64,000 nt of DNA from Sulfitobacter sp. S190. GTDB taxonomy: Bacteria > Pseudomonadota > Alphaproteobacteria > Rhodobacterales > Rhodobacteraceae. The notes below the pieces were generated by a model, which saw nothing but the letters and a program-made list of their open reading frames with translations, was not told the DNA's origin and did no database searches. Every line of letters begins with the position of its first letter. Within the stretch, counting starts at the first letter, position 1. The stretch is taken from the NCBI RefSeq assembly GCF_025141935.1, contig NZ_CP081120.1:744001-808000 (forward strand), read 5' to 3'. Below are positions 17,084 through 26,600 of the stretch, in pieces. The translations under genes were made by a program, and so were the position numbers.

Positions 17084-18252
17084 GGTGTTGTCTTTCTCGC
17101 GTAGGCTTGCAGGGCGTCGGGGTCGGGCGTGATGCCAAGGCCGGGGCCACGGGGCAGGTGAACGTGGAAGTCCTTGTAAACGAGCCCGGATTTGGCCAGA
17201 TCGCGTTCAAGGATAAGGGGGCCAAAATGCTCTGTGCCCCAGTCGAGCGCGGGCAGGGTTGCGAAGGTCGCCAGATGCGCGGCGGCACCGATCGAGCTTT
17301 CCAGCAGGCAACCGCCATAGAGCTGCATCCCGTGGGCCGATGCGGTCGCGGCGATGCGTTTGAGTGCGAATGCGCCGCCGGATTTCACCAGTTTCAGCGA
17401 CAGGACGTGCCCCGCCTCCAGAGCACCGGCAAGCGCGACGTCTTCGGGGGTAAATACGCCTTCGTCGAGCATGATCGGCAGGTCGAAGCGCCGCGCGAGA
17501 TCTGCCATGCCGCGCATGTGGTGGCCCGCCAGTGGCTGTTCGACCAGTGCGATGTCCAGTTCTTGCAGTGCGGGCATCCAGCGCAGGGCGTCGGCCTGTG
17601 TCCACCCCTGGTTGACGTCAACGATCAGCGTTGTGTCGGGGCCCAGCCCGTCGCGCAGGGTGCGCAGGCGCGCGAGGTCGTCGCGGGGGGCGGAAAAGCC
17701 CAGTTTGATCTTGAACCGGTTGAAGCGGCGCGCGTCGAGATGGGCGCGCGCCTCTTCGAGTTCTTGCGCGGCATTGCCGGAGGCAAGCGCCCAGATGGCC
17801 GCAAAGCTGCTGCGGACCTCGCCGCCGAGCAAGGCGGTCGCGGGCAAATCCAGCGTGTGCCCGACGGCGTCGAGCGCCGCCGTTTCCAACGCTGCCTTGG
17901 CCGCGAAATTGCGCGTGGCGGCGGCGGTCATGCGCAGGTGGTTCGCCTCGAAACGGCTCGCATCCTGTCCGATCAGCGCGGGGGCGAGATAGCGGTCGAT
18001 GGCCGATTTGATCGATTCCACGCTTTCCTCGGCCCAGCGCGGACCGCCCAGCGTGGCCGCTTCGCCATAGCCGGTGGCCCCGCTTTCCAGCGTCAGCGCC
18101 ACGATCACGACATTCTGCGCCCCGACGGATGTGTTGGACAGCTTGTGCTGCCGCCGTGTCGGGATATCGATGATCTGTGCCGAAATCTCGCGGATGCGCA
18201 GGGTGCGTTGCGCCGCGGTTCGCGTGGCCGGGATGCCGCCGGGATGGTTCAT
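17080..18252 (-). CDS. catB: Muconate/chloromuconate cycloisomerase family protein
   Basis: A 390-residue enolase-superfamily enzyme converting cis,cis-muconate to muconolactone. The motifs align with CatB: KxK at Lys181/Lys183 (RFKIKLG), metal ligands Asp212 (VDVNQ), Glu238 (VEQPL) and Asp263 (MLDEG), Lys287 (LKLVKSGG) and the DWGTEHFGPL signature with Glu341. The first 20 residues are an extension. GGAG lies nine bases before the ATG; the gene follows the dioxygenase by six bases. Exact substrate (muconate versus substituted muconate) is not settled. Confidence 0.88.
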   Translation of the reverse strand: MNHPGGIPATRTAAQRTLRIREISAQIIDIPTRRQHKLSNTSVGAQNVVIVALTLESGATGYGEAATLGGPRWAEESVESIKSAIDRYLAPALIGQDASRFEANHLRMTAAATRNFAAKAALETAALDAVGHTLDLPATALLGGEVRSSFAAIWALASGNAAQELEEARAHLDARRFNRFKIKLGFSAPRDDLARLRTLRDGLGPDTTLIVDVNQGWTQADALRWMPALQELDIALVEQPLAGHHMRGMADLARRFDLPIMLDEGVFTPEDVALAGALEAGHVLSLKLVKSGGAFALKRIAATASAHGMQLYGGCLLESSIGAAAHLATFATLPALDWGTEHFGPLILERDLAKSGLVYKDFHVHLPRGPGLGITPDPDALQAYARKTTP

Positions 18253-18258
18253 CGTGTG

Positions 18259-19113
18259 CTACTCCGCGGCCTGCGCCATCTGCTTGAGAACAAAGTCGAA
18301 TTCCATTTCCAGATCGACGCCGTCGCGCCCGGACGGCTGCATCTGGCCGATGAGGCTTTCCTTGACCGCGAACACGCTGTCGCTGTCGAGGTATTTGGTG
18401 TCGGCGTCGTAGATCTGCGTGATCAGGGGCTGGTAGCCTGGAACCGAAATCAGGAAGTGGATATGGCCCGGGCGCCACGGATGATGGCCCATGTAGGTCA
18501 GCAATTCGCCCGCTGCCCCGTCGTAGGGGATGGGGTAGGGTTCGGGGCGCAGACACACGAAGGCGAACCTGCCGTCGGTGGTGGTTTCGAACCGGCCGCG
18601 CAGGTTGTAGTCGGGTTGCTCGGGGTCCTGTTGTTCGTAAAGCCCGTTTGGCGCGTCTTCCCAGACATCGATTGTCACATGCGGCAGCGGATCACCCCGG
18701 GTATCGCGCACCTGACCGTGGACATAGACCTTTTCGTGGCCGGGAAAGTCCTTTTGGATGATCGAGGCGCCGTTCGGCAGCACCGGCGCGTTTTCACGGT
18801 AGAACGGCCCCAGAACGGTGCTTTCGCTTTCGCCGTCGGTGACTTTGTGGTCCAGCATGTCGACCAGCACCTCGACGCCGAGGATGTCGGCGATCAGGAT
18901 GAATTCATTGCGTTTTTCGTCCGATATGTCCCCGGCGCGGCGCAGGAATTCGCAGGCATTCAGCCATTCGGCGTGGGTCAGGTTCACGTCTTTGCAAAAC
19001 CCGTGAAGATGGCGCAGCAGCGCGGTCATGATCTGGGTGTTGCGGTCGGGGATGTCGGTGGACATCGCGCCGGTGACGGCGTCCGTGAGTGTATCGATTG
19101 TGATGTTGCGCAT
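18259..19113 (-). CDS. Intradiol ring-cleavage dioxygenase (catechol/hydroxyquinol 1,2-dioxygenase)
   Basis: A 284-residue Fe(III) dioxygenase opening an ortho-diphenol ring. Iron ligands are Tyr159 (NGLY), Tyr193 (PEPYPIP), His217 and His219 (RPGHIHF). The NGLYEQQDPEQP...NLRGRF and PYPIPYDG...GHHPWRPGHIHF segments resemble hydroxyquinol 1,2-dioxygenases more than CatA. The cycloisomerase next door, however, favours a catechol-type substrate. Start 19113 (MRNITID) is chosen for GGGAGG five bases upstream over ATG 19131. It is the first gene of the leftward operon. Confidence 0.88.
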   Translation of the reverse strand: MRNITIDTLTDAVTGAMSTDIPDRNTQIMTALLRHLHGFCKDVNLTHAEWLNACEFLRRAGDISDEKRNEFILIADILGVEVLVDMLDHKVTDGESESTVLGPFYRENAPVLPNGASIIQKDFPGHEKVYVHGQVRDTRGDPLPHVTIDVWEDAPNGLYEQQDPEQPDYNLRGRFETTTDGRFAFVCLRPEPYPIPYDGAAGELLTYMGHHPWRPGHIHFLISVPGYQPLITQIYDADTKYLDSDSVFAVKESLIGQMQPSGRDGVDLEMEFDFVLKQMAQAAE

Positions 19114-19191
19114 CAAAGCCTCCCTCAGCATTCGCGGCCAAAGTTAGGGGAGGGGGCGGCGTCGTTCCAATGCCGCGGCCCGTATTGCGCA

Positions 19192-19206
19192 TTACCTCAA
19201 AGGTAT
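19192..19206. promoter_or_regulatory. LysR-type dyad TTACC-N5-GGTAT in the dioxygenase/livG divergent promoter
   Basis: TTACCTCAAAGGTAT is a T-N11-A dyad, the LysR consensus form. It lies 79 bases before the dioxygenase ATG and 103 bases before the livG ATG, so one site could serve both operons. A GGTAT half-site follows at 19233-19237. Confidence 0.6.
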
Positions 19207-19308
19207 CGGGCGGGCCTGTCTGTTGCCGCAGGGGTATGGCGCGACACTTTTCGCGGCATTGCGCGGGACGCCGGTTTTTCCGCTTGGTGAGGGCGGGAGG
19301 ATCGCAAG

Positions 19309-20043
19309 ATGGCATTGTTGAAGGTTCAGGAGTTGGACAAATCATTCGGCGCGTTGATCGTGACGGACAGCGTGTCGCTGGAGGTCGCCGCGGGGGAAGC
19401 GGTGGGCATACTGGGGCCGAACGGGGCGGGGAAAAGCACGCTTTTTGCGTTGATCGCAGGAACGCTGCGCCCTTCGGGTGGCACGGTATGCTGGCGCGGG
19501 CGGGATGTTTCGGCGCTGCCCGCGTCGCGGCGCTGCCGGTTGGGCATGGGGCGGTCGTTCCAGATCCCGCATCCGTTTGTCGGGATGAGCGTGTACGAAA
19601 ATCTGCTGGTTGCGGCATCGTTCGGGGATCGCCGCGGGGCGTCCGTGCAGGGGCGTTGCCGCGATATTCTCGCGCAGACGGGGCTGGCCGCAAAAGCGGA
19701 TATGCCTGCGGGGGCGCTGGGGTTGCTGGAGCGCAAGCGGCTGGAGCTGGCCCGCGCGATGGCGACCAATCCCGCGTTGCTGCTGCTTGACGAGATCGCG
19801 GGCGGGCTGACTCGTGCGGAGTGTGATGCGCTGGTGGCGCTGATCCGAGACCTCAAGGCGCAGGGCATCGCGATCTTGTGGATCGAGCATGTGCTGCATG
19901 CGCTGACACAGGTGGTCGACCGGGTGCTGGTGCTCGACCGGGGGCGTCTGATTGCCGATGGTCCGCCGGATGCGGTGCTGGCGCGGGCCGATGTGCGCGA
20001 GATTTACCTGGGAGGATCGACCGATGCCGCAGCCGCTGCTTGA
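19309..20043 (+). CDS. livG: ABC transporter ATP-binding protein, LivG type
   Basis: A 244-residue ATPase. Walker A is GPNGAGKST and Walker B LLLLDEIAGGL, followed by the switch region WIEHVLHAL. The signature motif is the divergent ALGLLERKRLELARAMA, as in LivG proteins. It energises uptake with the LivF, LivH and LivM encoded downstream. It opens the rightward operon, divergent from the dioxygenase. Its end overlaps livF by 20 bases. Confidence 0.93.
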   Translation: MALLKVQELDKSFGALIVTDSVSLEVAAGEAVGILGPNGAGKSTLFALIAGTLRPSGGTVCWRGRDVSALPASRRCRLGMGRSFQIPHPFVGMSVYENLLVAASFGDRRGASVQGRCRDILAQTGLAAKADMPAGALGLLERKRLELARAMATNPALLLLDEIAGGLTRAECDALVALIRDLKAQGIAILWIEHVLHALTQVVDRVLVLDRGRLIADGPPDAVLARADVREIYLGGSTDAAAAA

Positions 20044-20740
20044 GCTGGAAAATGTGAGTGCGCGCTACGGGCCGCTGCGTGCGTTGTTTGACGTCAGCCT
20101 GCGGGTCGACGCGGGCGAGGTGCTGGCAATTGTGGGGGCGAATGGCGCGGGGAAATCGACGCTGCTCAAGGCGGTTACCGGTCTGGTGCCCAACAAGGGG
20201 CAGATGATCCGCTTTGCCGGACGTGACCTTGGCGGGATGCGCCCCGAAGCGATCCACAGGCTGGGCATTGCGCTGGTGCCCGAGGGGCGGCGTCTGTTTG
20301 CATCGCTGACTGTCGAGGAAAACCTGTTGATCGGGGCGCTGGGCAAACGTGCGGGGCCGTGGACGCTGGAGCGTGTTTATGCGCTGTTTCCCGATCTGGA
20401 GGCGCGCAAGAGCAGCCCCGGCACGGCCCTGTCGGGCGGCCAGCAGCAGATGGTTGCGGTGGGCCGTGCGTTGATGTCGAACCCCGATCTGTTGCTGTGC
20501 GACGAGCTGAGCCTTGGTCTGTCGCCCAAGGTCGTGGGCGATATCTATGCACGGTTGCCGGAAATCCGCGGCACAGGCACCGCGTTGATGATTGTCGAGC
20601 AGGACGCGCACCGCGCAAAGGCGGCGGCGGACCGGTTGCTGTGTCTGCAGGACGGGCGTGTCACGTTGGAGGGGGCGGCCGATGCGCTGGACCTGCAGCA
20701 GATTGCCGACGCCTATTTCGGCACGCAGGAGGCCGCGTGA
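20024..20740 (+). CDS. livF: ABC transporter ATP-binding protein, LivF type
   Basis: A 238-residue ATPase. Walker A is GANGAGKST, the signature ALSGGQQQMVAVGRALM and Walker B LLLCDELSLGLS. The start MPQPLLELENV is supported by GGGAGG about nine bases upstream, inside the end of livG. It overlaps the livH ATG by one base (TGATG). Paired with LivG as the heterodimeric motor of the importer. Confidence 0.93.
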   Translation: MPQPLLELENVSARYGPLRALFDVSLRVDAGEVLAIVGANGAGKSTLLKAVTGLVPNKGQMIRFAGRDLGGMRPEAIHRLGIALVPEGRRLFASLTVEENLLIGALGKRAGPWTLERVYALFPDLEARKSSPGTALSGGQQQMVAVGRALMSNPDLLLCDELSLGLSPKVVGDIYARLPEIRGTGTALMIVEQDAHRAKAAADRLLCLQDGRVTLEGAADALDLQQIADAYFGTQEAA

Positions 20741-21606
20741 TGGATATCATCAACGCGGTTGTGCAGGGTGTCCTGCTGGGCGGGCTTTACGCGCTTTTCG
20801 CGGCGGGGCTGTCGCTGATGTTCGGGGTGATGCGGTTTGTGAACATCGCGCACGGGGATTTCATCGTCGTCGCGGCCTATCTGGGGTTTACCGCGATTCT
20901 GATGCTGGGTCTGCACCCTGCGGCGGGGATCGGGCTGGTGGTTCTGGTGATGGGCGCTGCGGGGTACGGCGGGCAGCGCGTGTTGCTCAACCGTGTGCTA
21001 GGCAAGGACATCCTGCCGCCGATCCTCGTGACGTTCGGCATCTCGATCATCTTGCAAAACGGGCTGCTGGAGCTTTACAGCGCCGACAGTCGCCGTGTGT
21101 CGTCAGGCGCGCTGGAGACGGCGTCATTCGCGCTGGGCGAGGGGCTGAGCGTGGGGCTGTTGCCGGTGCTGATGTTCGGGGTGGCCGTGGCCGTGATCGG
21201 CGGTTTGCATCTGGTATTTTTCAAAACAGCGCTGGGCCGGTTGCTGCGCGCGACGTCCGATGACCCCGAAATCGTGCCCTTGATGGGGGGATCGAATGCG
21301 CATGCCTTCGGGCTGGCCACGATGCTGGCGAGTGCGGTGGTGGGGATTGCCGGCATCCTGCTGGCGATGAAAACGAACTTTGATCCCACGATGGGGCCGT
21401 CGCGGCTTTTGTTTGCCTTCGAGGCCGTGATTATCGGCGGATTGGGCAGCATCTGGGGCACGTTGGTCGGCGGTATCCTTTTGGGGGTGGCGCAGACGGT
21501 TAGTGGATACATCGATCCGGGATTGCAGGTGTTGGCGGGGCATCTGGTGTTCCTGCTTGTCCTCGTGCTGCGCCCGCAGGGATTGATGCCGAAGGGGGGC
21601 GCGTGA
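20740..21606 (+). CDS. livH: ABC transporter permease, LivH type
   Basis: A 288-residue inner-membrane permease with about eight hydrophobic segments. The family pattern is VQGVLLGGLYALFAAGLSL, FGVMRFVNIAHGDFIVVAAY and FEAVIIGGLGSIWGTLVGG. It forms the channel with LivM. Start at ATG 20740 directly overlaps the livF stop; a longer upstream frame lies inside livF. The livM start overlaps its stop by one base. Confidence 0.93.
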   Translation: MDIINAVVQGVLLGGLYALFAAGLSLMFGVMRFVNIAHGDFIVVAAYLGFTAILMLGLHPAAGIGLVVLVMGAAGYGGQRVLLNRVLGKDILPPILVTFGISIILQNGLLELYSADSRRVSSGALETASFALGEGLSVGLLPVLMFGVAVAVIGGLHLVFFKTALGRLLRATSDDPEIVPLMGGSNAHAFGLATMLASAVVGIAGILLAMKTNFDPTMGPSRLLFAFEAVIIGGLGSIWGTLVGGILLGVAQTVSGYIDPGLQVLAGHLVFLLVLVLRPQGLMPKGGA

Positions 21607-22610
21607 TGACACAGGCGGATTTTTCTGAGCGGATGCCGGTACGGGCGGGCGCGTGGATCGCGGTTGCCGTGGCGGGACTGGGGATGCTGGTGGCCGCGCC
21701 GCTTTGGGCGTGGCGGGCGGATCTGCGCCTGATGATGGAGGTGTTCAGTTTTCTCGCGCTGGCGCAGATGTGGAACCTGCTTGCGGGGTATACCGGTCTG
21801 ATTTCCGTAGGGCAGCAGGCCTTTGTCGGGTTGGGCGGGTATCTGTTTTTCGCCCTCGCGATGTATCTGGACCTGCACCCGCTGGTGGCGATGCCGCTTG
21901 CCGCAGTGACGACCCTGTTGATCGCGGTACCGACGGGGTGGATCGCGTTCCGGCTGCAGGGGGCCTACTTTGCCATTGGAACATGGGTCATCGCGGAGGT
22001 GTTCCGGTTGGGCTTTGCCCAGATACCGGCGCTGGGCGGTGGATCGGGCATTTCGCTGCCCACGGCCATCGCACGGTCGCTCGCGCAGGGGCGGATGATG
22101 CGCGAGTATGTCATGTACTGGATCGCGCTGGGCCTTGCGGTGACGGCGGTGCTGGGGGTGTGGCTCTTGCTGCGCTCGCAGTGGGGGCTGGCGCTGACGG
22201 CCATTCGCGACAGCACCGAGGCGGCAGAAAGTCTGGGCGTGCCGACGCGGCGGGTCAGGTTTCTGGTTTATGTGGGGACGGCGGGTTTCACGGCGCTGGT
22301 GGGTGCGTTCATCTTTCTGCAAAAGCTGCGGATTTCGCCCGAGGCGGCCTTTAGCGTCAATGACTGGACCGCTTTCGTGATCTTTATCGTCGTGATTGGC
22401 GGGATCGGCACGTTGGAAGGGCCGATCATCGGGGTCATCGTTTTCTTTGCCTTGCGCGAGACATTTGCCGATCTGGGGACATGGTACCTGATCGGGCTGG
22501 GTCTTACGGCGATTGGCGTGATGATGGTGGACCGGAGGGGAATTTGGGGGGCATTGCGCGCCAGGGGCATGCCGCAGGTTTTCCGGACGCAGCGTAGGTG
22601 CCCCGACTGA
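21606..22610 (+). CDS. livM: ABC transporter permease, LivM type
   Basis: A 334-residue inner-membrane permease. Typical LivM stretches are WNLLAGYTGLISVGQQAFVG, FRLQGAYFAIGTWVIAEVFR, and GALVGAFIFLQKL-like and GGIGTLEGPIIG segments. Start at ATG 21606 (TGATG overlap with livH); GTG 21603 is a weaker alternative. The following 96 bases hold a regulatory dyad before the BKACE gene, so the latter may have its own promoter in addition to read-through. Confidence 0.93.
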   Translation: MTQADFSERMPVRAGAWIAVAVAGLGMLVAAPLWAWRADLRLMMEVFSFLALAQMWNLLAGYTGLISVGQQAFVGLGGYLFFALAMYLDLHPLVAMPLAAVTTLLIAVPTGWIAFRLQGAYFAIGTWVIAEVFRLGFAQIPALGGGSGISLPTAIARSLAQGRMMREYVMYWIALGLAVTAVLGVWLLLRSQWGLALTAIRDSTEAAESLGVPTRRVRFLVYVGTAGFTALVGAFIFLQKLRISPEAAFSVNDWTAFVIFIVVIGGIGTLEGPIIGVIVFFALRETFADLGTWYLIGLGLTAIGVMMVDRRGIWGALRARGMPQVFRTQRRCPD

Positions 22611-22632
22611 CTGACGGAGGGGCGCGAGACCC

Positions 22633-22647
22633 ATACCGGCAGGGTAT
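22633..22647. promoter_or_regulatory. LysR-type dyad ATACC-N5-GGTAT upstream of the BKACE gene
   Basis: ATACCGGCAGGGTAT is a T-N11-A dyad with arms identical to the site at 13591 and the same spacer as the site at 19192. It lies about 60-74 bases before the BKACE ATG, a standard LysR activation distance. Confidence 0.6.
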
Positions 22648-22706
22648 CGCACCACAGCATGACCGCGATGCCGCGCTGCGCTAGGCAGGCCCAAAGGAGA
22701 CCCGTC

Positions 22707-23549
22707 ATGGACAAGAAACCCGCCATCATATGTGTGGCGATCACCGGATCGCTGCCCCGGAAGTCGGACAATCCGGCCGTGCCCCTGTCGATCGCGGAGC
22801 AGGTCGAGAGCACGCATGAAGCCTTTGAAGCGGGCGCGTCCATCGTGCACTGCCACGTGCGCGATGATGCGGGGCAACCGACGTCCGATCCGGCGCGGTT
22901 TGGCCGCCTGATGGAGGGCATCCGCGCGCATTGTCCGGGGATGATCGTGCAGTTTTCAACCGGTGGCCGGTCCGGTGCGGGCCAAGCGCGTGGCGCGATG
23001 TTGCCGTTGCGGCCCGATATGGCGTCACTGTCTGTCGGGTCGGTGAATTTTCCCAGCCGCACCTATGACAATCCGCCCGATCTGGTCGCGTGGCTGGCAC
23101 AGGGCATGCAGCGGCACCGGATTACCCCCGAGATCGAGGCGTTTGACGTCAGCCACGTTCTGAATGCGATCGCGATGCACGAGGCGGGGCAACTGCCCGG
23201 CACGCTGTATATCCAGATCGTGATGGGGGTCGCGAATGCGATGCCCGCGGACCGTGAGGTTTTCGATTTCATGGTCGATCTGATCGAGAGCCGCGCGCCG
23301 GATGCGCAATGGTGCGCTGCGGGGATCGGTGCGCAGCAGTTGCGTCTGAATACATGGGCTGCCGAGCGGGGCGGCCATTTGCGCACCGGTCTGGAGGATA
23401 ATGTCCGGCTCGACCGTCACACGCTTGCGCCGTCGAATGCAGCACTGGTGCTCCGTGCGGTCGAAGCGGTCGAGCGCTGTGGCCGGCGGGTGGCGACACC
23501 GCATGAGGCGCGCGCGTTGCTGGGCCTGTCCGCGGCACCCGTGAGCTGA
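22707..23549 (+). CDS. Beta-keto acid cleavage enzyme (BKACE, Kce/DUF849 family)
   Basis: A 280-residue TIM-barrel zinc enzyme. BKACE proteins use acetyl-CoA to cleave a beta-keto acid into acetoacetate and a new acyl-CoA; the founder Kce acts on 3-keto-5-aminohexanoate in lysine fermentation. Zinc ligands are in IVHCHVRDDAG (His48, His50) and the late GLEDNVRL (Glu230) is conserved. AAGGAGA precedes the ATG. In this aromatic locus 3-oxoadipate is a likely substrate, giving succinyl-CoA. That assignment is inference; lysine fermentation genes are absent here. Confidence 0.88.
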   Translation: MDKKPAIICVAITGSLPRKSDNPAVPLSIAEQVESTHEAFEAGASIVHCHVRDDAGQPTSDPARFGRLMEGIRAHCPGMIVQFSTGGRSGAGQARGAMLPLRPDMASLSVGSVNFPSRTYDNPPDLVAWLAQGMQRHRITPEIEAFDVSHVLNAIAMHEAGQLPGTLYIQIVMGVANAMPADREVFDFMVDLIESRAPDAQWCAAGIGAQQLRLNTWAAERGGHLRTGLEDNVRLDRHTLAPSNAALVLRAVEAVERCGRRVATPHEARALLGLSAAPVS

Positions 23550-23660
23550 CCCATAGCGCCGCCCATCGGGGTATCGCGGGCCGCCCGCGAGACACGCGCG
23601 GGGGGGCTGACCGCAAACCGCGTGTAGTCCCGCCCGCCCTGCCGCCGTTTGCGGGCCGCG

Positions 23661-26600
23661 TCAGCCTTGCAGGCTTTTCACCCCGATCTCGTCCTCGGCC
23701 TGTGCCTTGATCGCGAGGGCCGCGGCGTAGGCACCGGCGGCGGTGGTGTAGTAGGGGATCTTGTCATAGAGCGCGATGGAGCGGATGGATTTGCTGTCCT
23801 CGACCGCCTGCGCGCCTTCGGTGGTGTTCATTACCAAATGGATGGCCCCGTCCTTCATCATGTCGGTGATGTCGGGGCGGCCTTCGTAGACCTTGTTCAC
23901 GGTATCGCAGTCGATGTCGTGCGACGCGAGCCAAGCGGCGGTGCCGCGGGTGGCGACGATGCCGAACCCCTGACTGCGCAGGATGCGGGCAGCCGCGACC
24001 ACGTCACCGGTTTTATCCGCGTCCTTGATCGACAGGAAGGCGCAGCCGCTGCGTGGCAGGATCGTGCCCGCGCCCATTTGTGCCTTGAGGAAGGCGCGGG
24101 GGAAGTCGCGGTCCCAGCCCATGACTTCGCCGGTGGAGCGCATTTCGGGCCCGAGGATCGTGTCGACACCGGGGAAGCGGGCGAAGGGCAGCACCGCTTC
24201 CTTGACCGAGAACCACGGCATGTCTGGATTGGCCAGCGTCATCGGATCGCCGAGCGGCAGCGTGTCGGAATAGGACGATTGTTCGGGGTAGGGTGCGCGC
24301 TGCGGGAAGGTGCTCAGCGGCTCTCCGGCCATGACGCGGGCGGCGATGGAGGCGATGGCACTGTCGGTCGCCTTGGCCACGAAGGGCACGGTGCGCGAGG
24401 CGCGGGGGTTGACCTCGATCAGGAAAATCTCGCCGTCCTTGACCGCGAACTGGATGTTCATCAGCCCCACCACGTTGAGCGCCGCGGCCAGCGCGCGTGT
24501 CTGGCGTTCGACCTCGGCGATGGTGTCGCGGTCGAGCGAGTAGGGCGGCAGGGAACAGGCGCTGTCGCCCGAGTGCACGCCCGCCTCTTCGATATGCTGC
24601 ATGATGCCGGCCACATGCACGTCGGTGCCGTCGCTGATGGCGTCGACGTCCAGTTCGACCGCGCCCGCCAGATAGCTGTCGAGCAGCACGGGGCTGTCGC
24701 CGGACACGACCACCGCGTCGGAGATGTAGCGTTCAAGCTGGGCCTGATCGCGCACGATTTCCATCGCCCGGCCCCCCAACACGTAGGAGGGGCGGATCAC
24801 CAGCGGGAACCCGATGTCGGCGGCGATCTCAAGCGCTTCGGCGTCGGAATGGGCGATGCCGTTGTGCGGCTGTTTCAGCCCCAGCGACTGCACCAGATCG
24901 GCAAAGCGTTCGCGGTCTTCGGCCAGATCGATGGCGTCGGGCGTGGTGCCGAGGATCGGGATGCCCGCCGCGTGCAGCGCGCCCGCGATTTTCAGGGGCG
25001 TCTGGCCGCCGAATTGCACGATCACGCCGTGCAGCGTGCCGTTGTCCTGCTCCACCCGCAGGATTTCCATCACGTGTTCGAACGTCAGCGGCTCAAAATA
25101 CAACCGGTCGGAGGTGTCGTAGTCGGTGGACACGGTTTCGGGGTTGCAGTTGACCATGATCGTCTCGAAACCCGCGTCGGTCAGCGCGTAGCAGGCGTGA
25201 CAGCAGCAGTAGTCGAATTCGATGCCCTGCCCGATCCGGTTGGGCCCCCCGCCGAGGATCACGACCTTCTTGCGGTCGGAGGGGCGGGCCTCGCATTCGA
25301 CCTCGCCCATCAGGGGCGTTTCGTAGGTGGAATACATGTAGGGCGTTTGCGCTTCGAACTCGGCGGCGCAGGTGTCGATGCGTTTGAACACCGCCACGAC
25401 GCCCAGATCGGTCCGTGCGCGGCGGACGTCGGTTTCTGTCTGGCCCGTCAGGATGGCCAGCCGCGCGTCGGTAAAGCCCATCATCTTGAGATGGCGCATG
25501 CCAGTCTCGTCACCGGGCAGCCCGTCTTCGATGATCCGGGCCTCCGCGTCGATGATTTCGCGGATGCGGTCCAGAAACCACGGGTCGAACATGGTTGTGG
25601 CGTGGATGTCTTCGTTGCTCATCCCGTGGCGCATGGCCTGCGCGATGGTGCGCATGCGGTCGGGCGTTGTCTTGGAAATGGCCGCCGTGAGCGCCGCGGC
25701 ATCGGGCGCGCCGGGGATGTCGATGTCGTCAAAGCCGGTCAGCCCGCTTTCCATCGAAGCCAGCGCCTTTTGCAGCGATTCGTGGATGGTGCGCCCGATG
25801 GCCATGGCTTCGCCCACCGATTTCATCGCGGTGGTCAGGTAGGGCTCGGAGCCGGGGAATTTCTCGAAGGCAAACTTCGGGATCTTGGTGACGACATAGT
25901 CGATCGTCGGCTCGAAGCTGGCGGGGGTGACGCCGGTGATGTCATTGTCGAGCTCATCGAGGGTGAAGCCCACGGCGAGCTTGGCGGCGATCTTGGCGAT
26001 CGGGAAACCGGTGGCCTTGGACGCCAGCGCCGAGGAGCGGCTGACGCGCGGGTTCATTTCGATCACGACCATGCGCCCGTCGGCGGGGTTCACGGCCCAC
26101 TGCACGTTGGAGCCGCCGGTTTCCACGCCGATTTCGCGCAGCACCGCGATCGAGTGGTTGCGCATGATCTGGTATTCCTTGTCCGTCAGCGTCAGCGCGG
26201 GGGCCACGGTGATCGAATCGCCCGTGTGCACGCCCATCGGATCGACGTTTTCGATGGAGCAGACGATGATGGCGTTGTCGGCGGTGTCGCGCACCACCTC
26301 CATTTCGAATTCCTTCCAACCCAGCAGGCTTTCGTCGATCAGGATCTGGCCCATCGGCGAGGCATCCATGCCCGAGCGGCAGTAGAATTCGTAGTCTTCG
26401 CGGTTGTAGGCCACGCCGCCGCCGGTGCCGCCCATGGTAAAGGCGGGGCGGATGATCGCGGGCAGGCCGATTTCCTCGAGGTCCTTGAGCGCCAGCGCCA
26501 CACCGGCGGCGAGGTCTTTCTTGCCGTTGGCGTCCAGCGGCGCGGTGCAGATCGTCGCCTTGGGGTTTTCGATGCCCAGCCGGTCCATCGCTTCGCGGAA

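Noticed and set aside
19113..19131. Upstream ATG at 19131 as dioxygenase start
   Set aside because: The ribosome site GGGAGG is placed for ATG 19113; the extra six residues have no support.
17107..19290. Long plus-strand open frame opposite the cycloisomerase and dioxygenase
   Set aside because: Shadow frame caused by high GC at third codon positions; the minus-strand genes have complete catalytic motifs.
23568..23576. GGGGTATCG after the BKACE gene as a fourth regulator site
   Set aside because: Only one half of the dyad is present and it lies downstream of the gene, between convergent stops.
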